Shown piece by piece: positions 5,845 through 5,919 of a stretch of DNA of 5,919 nucleotides. The number at the start of each line of letters is the position of its first letter. Position 1 is the first letter of the stretch. A program made the translations under genes and the position numbers. Below the pieces are notes generated by a model. That model worked only from the letters and a program-made list of their open reading frames with translations. It did no database searches and was not told the origin of the DNA. The stretch is taken from the NCBI GenBank assembly GCA_046760705.1, contig JBHIER010000231.1:1-5919 (forward strand), given 5' to 3'. This stretch comes from JBHIER01 sp046760705 [NCBI: bacterium] (lineage in GTDB: Bacteria > JBHIER01 > G020348925).

Positions 5845-5919
5845 CATTTATAAAATCCCTACGAATGAACTCCATTCACAGGCTAAAGCCTGTGCCACAG
5901 GTGGCTCGGACTTTAGTCC
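5845..5919. repeat. Chain of small hairpins that interrupts the LRR gene (element continues beyond window)
   Basis: Four perfect-stem hairpins are packed end to end: GAATG/CATTC (5863-5877), CACAGGCT/AGCCTGTG (5877-5894), GCCAC/GTGGC (5894-5905) and GGACT/AGTCC (5908-5919). An AT-rich near-palindrome ATTTATAAAAT precedes them. Reading along the minus strand, a TAG at 5861-5859 ends any upstream frame before LRR coding sequence resumes. Subterminal hairpins of this kind are typical of elements moved by HUH single-strand transposases (IS200/IS605, REP-associated). That assignment is inference, since no transposase is visible here. Confidence 0.6.

Overview
The window looks like chromosomal DNA from an uncultured Gram-negative bacterium with a type IX secretion-like system (inference). 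The basis is a C-terminal sorting domain of the 'HPNPFNPSTTI...GQEVRTL...SGIYFYRL' type on a large multidomain surface protein, next to a second large secreted beta-propeller protein. Such proteins are typical of Bacteroidota/FCB relatives and of candidate phyla such as Zixibacteria, KSB1, Marinimicrobia and WOR-3/TA06. I cannot pick one from sequence alone. By eye, the large surface-protein genes are GC-richer than the nucleotidyltransferase gene and the spacers.

All three genes are on the minus strand, so transcription runs from high to low coordinates. (1) 5858-3858 encodes a leucine-rich-repeat / fibronectin III / thrombospondin-3 / duplicated-module / sorting-domain protein. Its 5' part is cut off by an in-frame stop inside a chain of small hairpins (about 5845-5919). 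(2) 3552-2829 encodes a nucleotidyltransferase (MNT) fused to a HEPN domain, broken late in the HEPN domain by an apparent one-base insertion. (3) 2190-1 encodes a secreted protein with twelve LVIVD-type propeller repeats and a C-terminal InlB-like repeat. It has 730 uninterrupted codons and runs off the left edge.

The spacers (2191-2828 and 3553-3857) contain no convincing genes but are dense in small inverted repeats. These are a 171-bp MITE-like element with imperfect terminal repeats and flanking TA (2593-2763), three members of a palindrome family (2108-2140, 2768-2800, 3624-3652), a pair of roughly 54-bp dispersed repeats (2211-2263 and 3637-3690), and a sequence that folds on paper into a perfect three-way junction (3737-3795). 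Three repeats have entered or abut coding sequence: a 33-bp perfect palindrome inside the signal-peptide region of the propeller gene, a 7/14-bp tandem repeat inside the sorting domain of the LRR gene, and the hairpin chain that truncates that gene.

The two surface proteins are probably exported, repeat-built adhesion or binding proteins. The MNT-HEPN protein is cytoplasmic and has no evident functional link to them. I see no operon logic, no CRISPR array, and no clear new defence system. The most notable signal is the colonisation of genes and spacers by several families of short palindromic elements.
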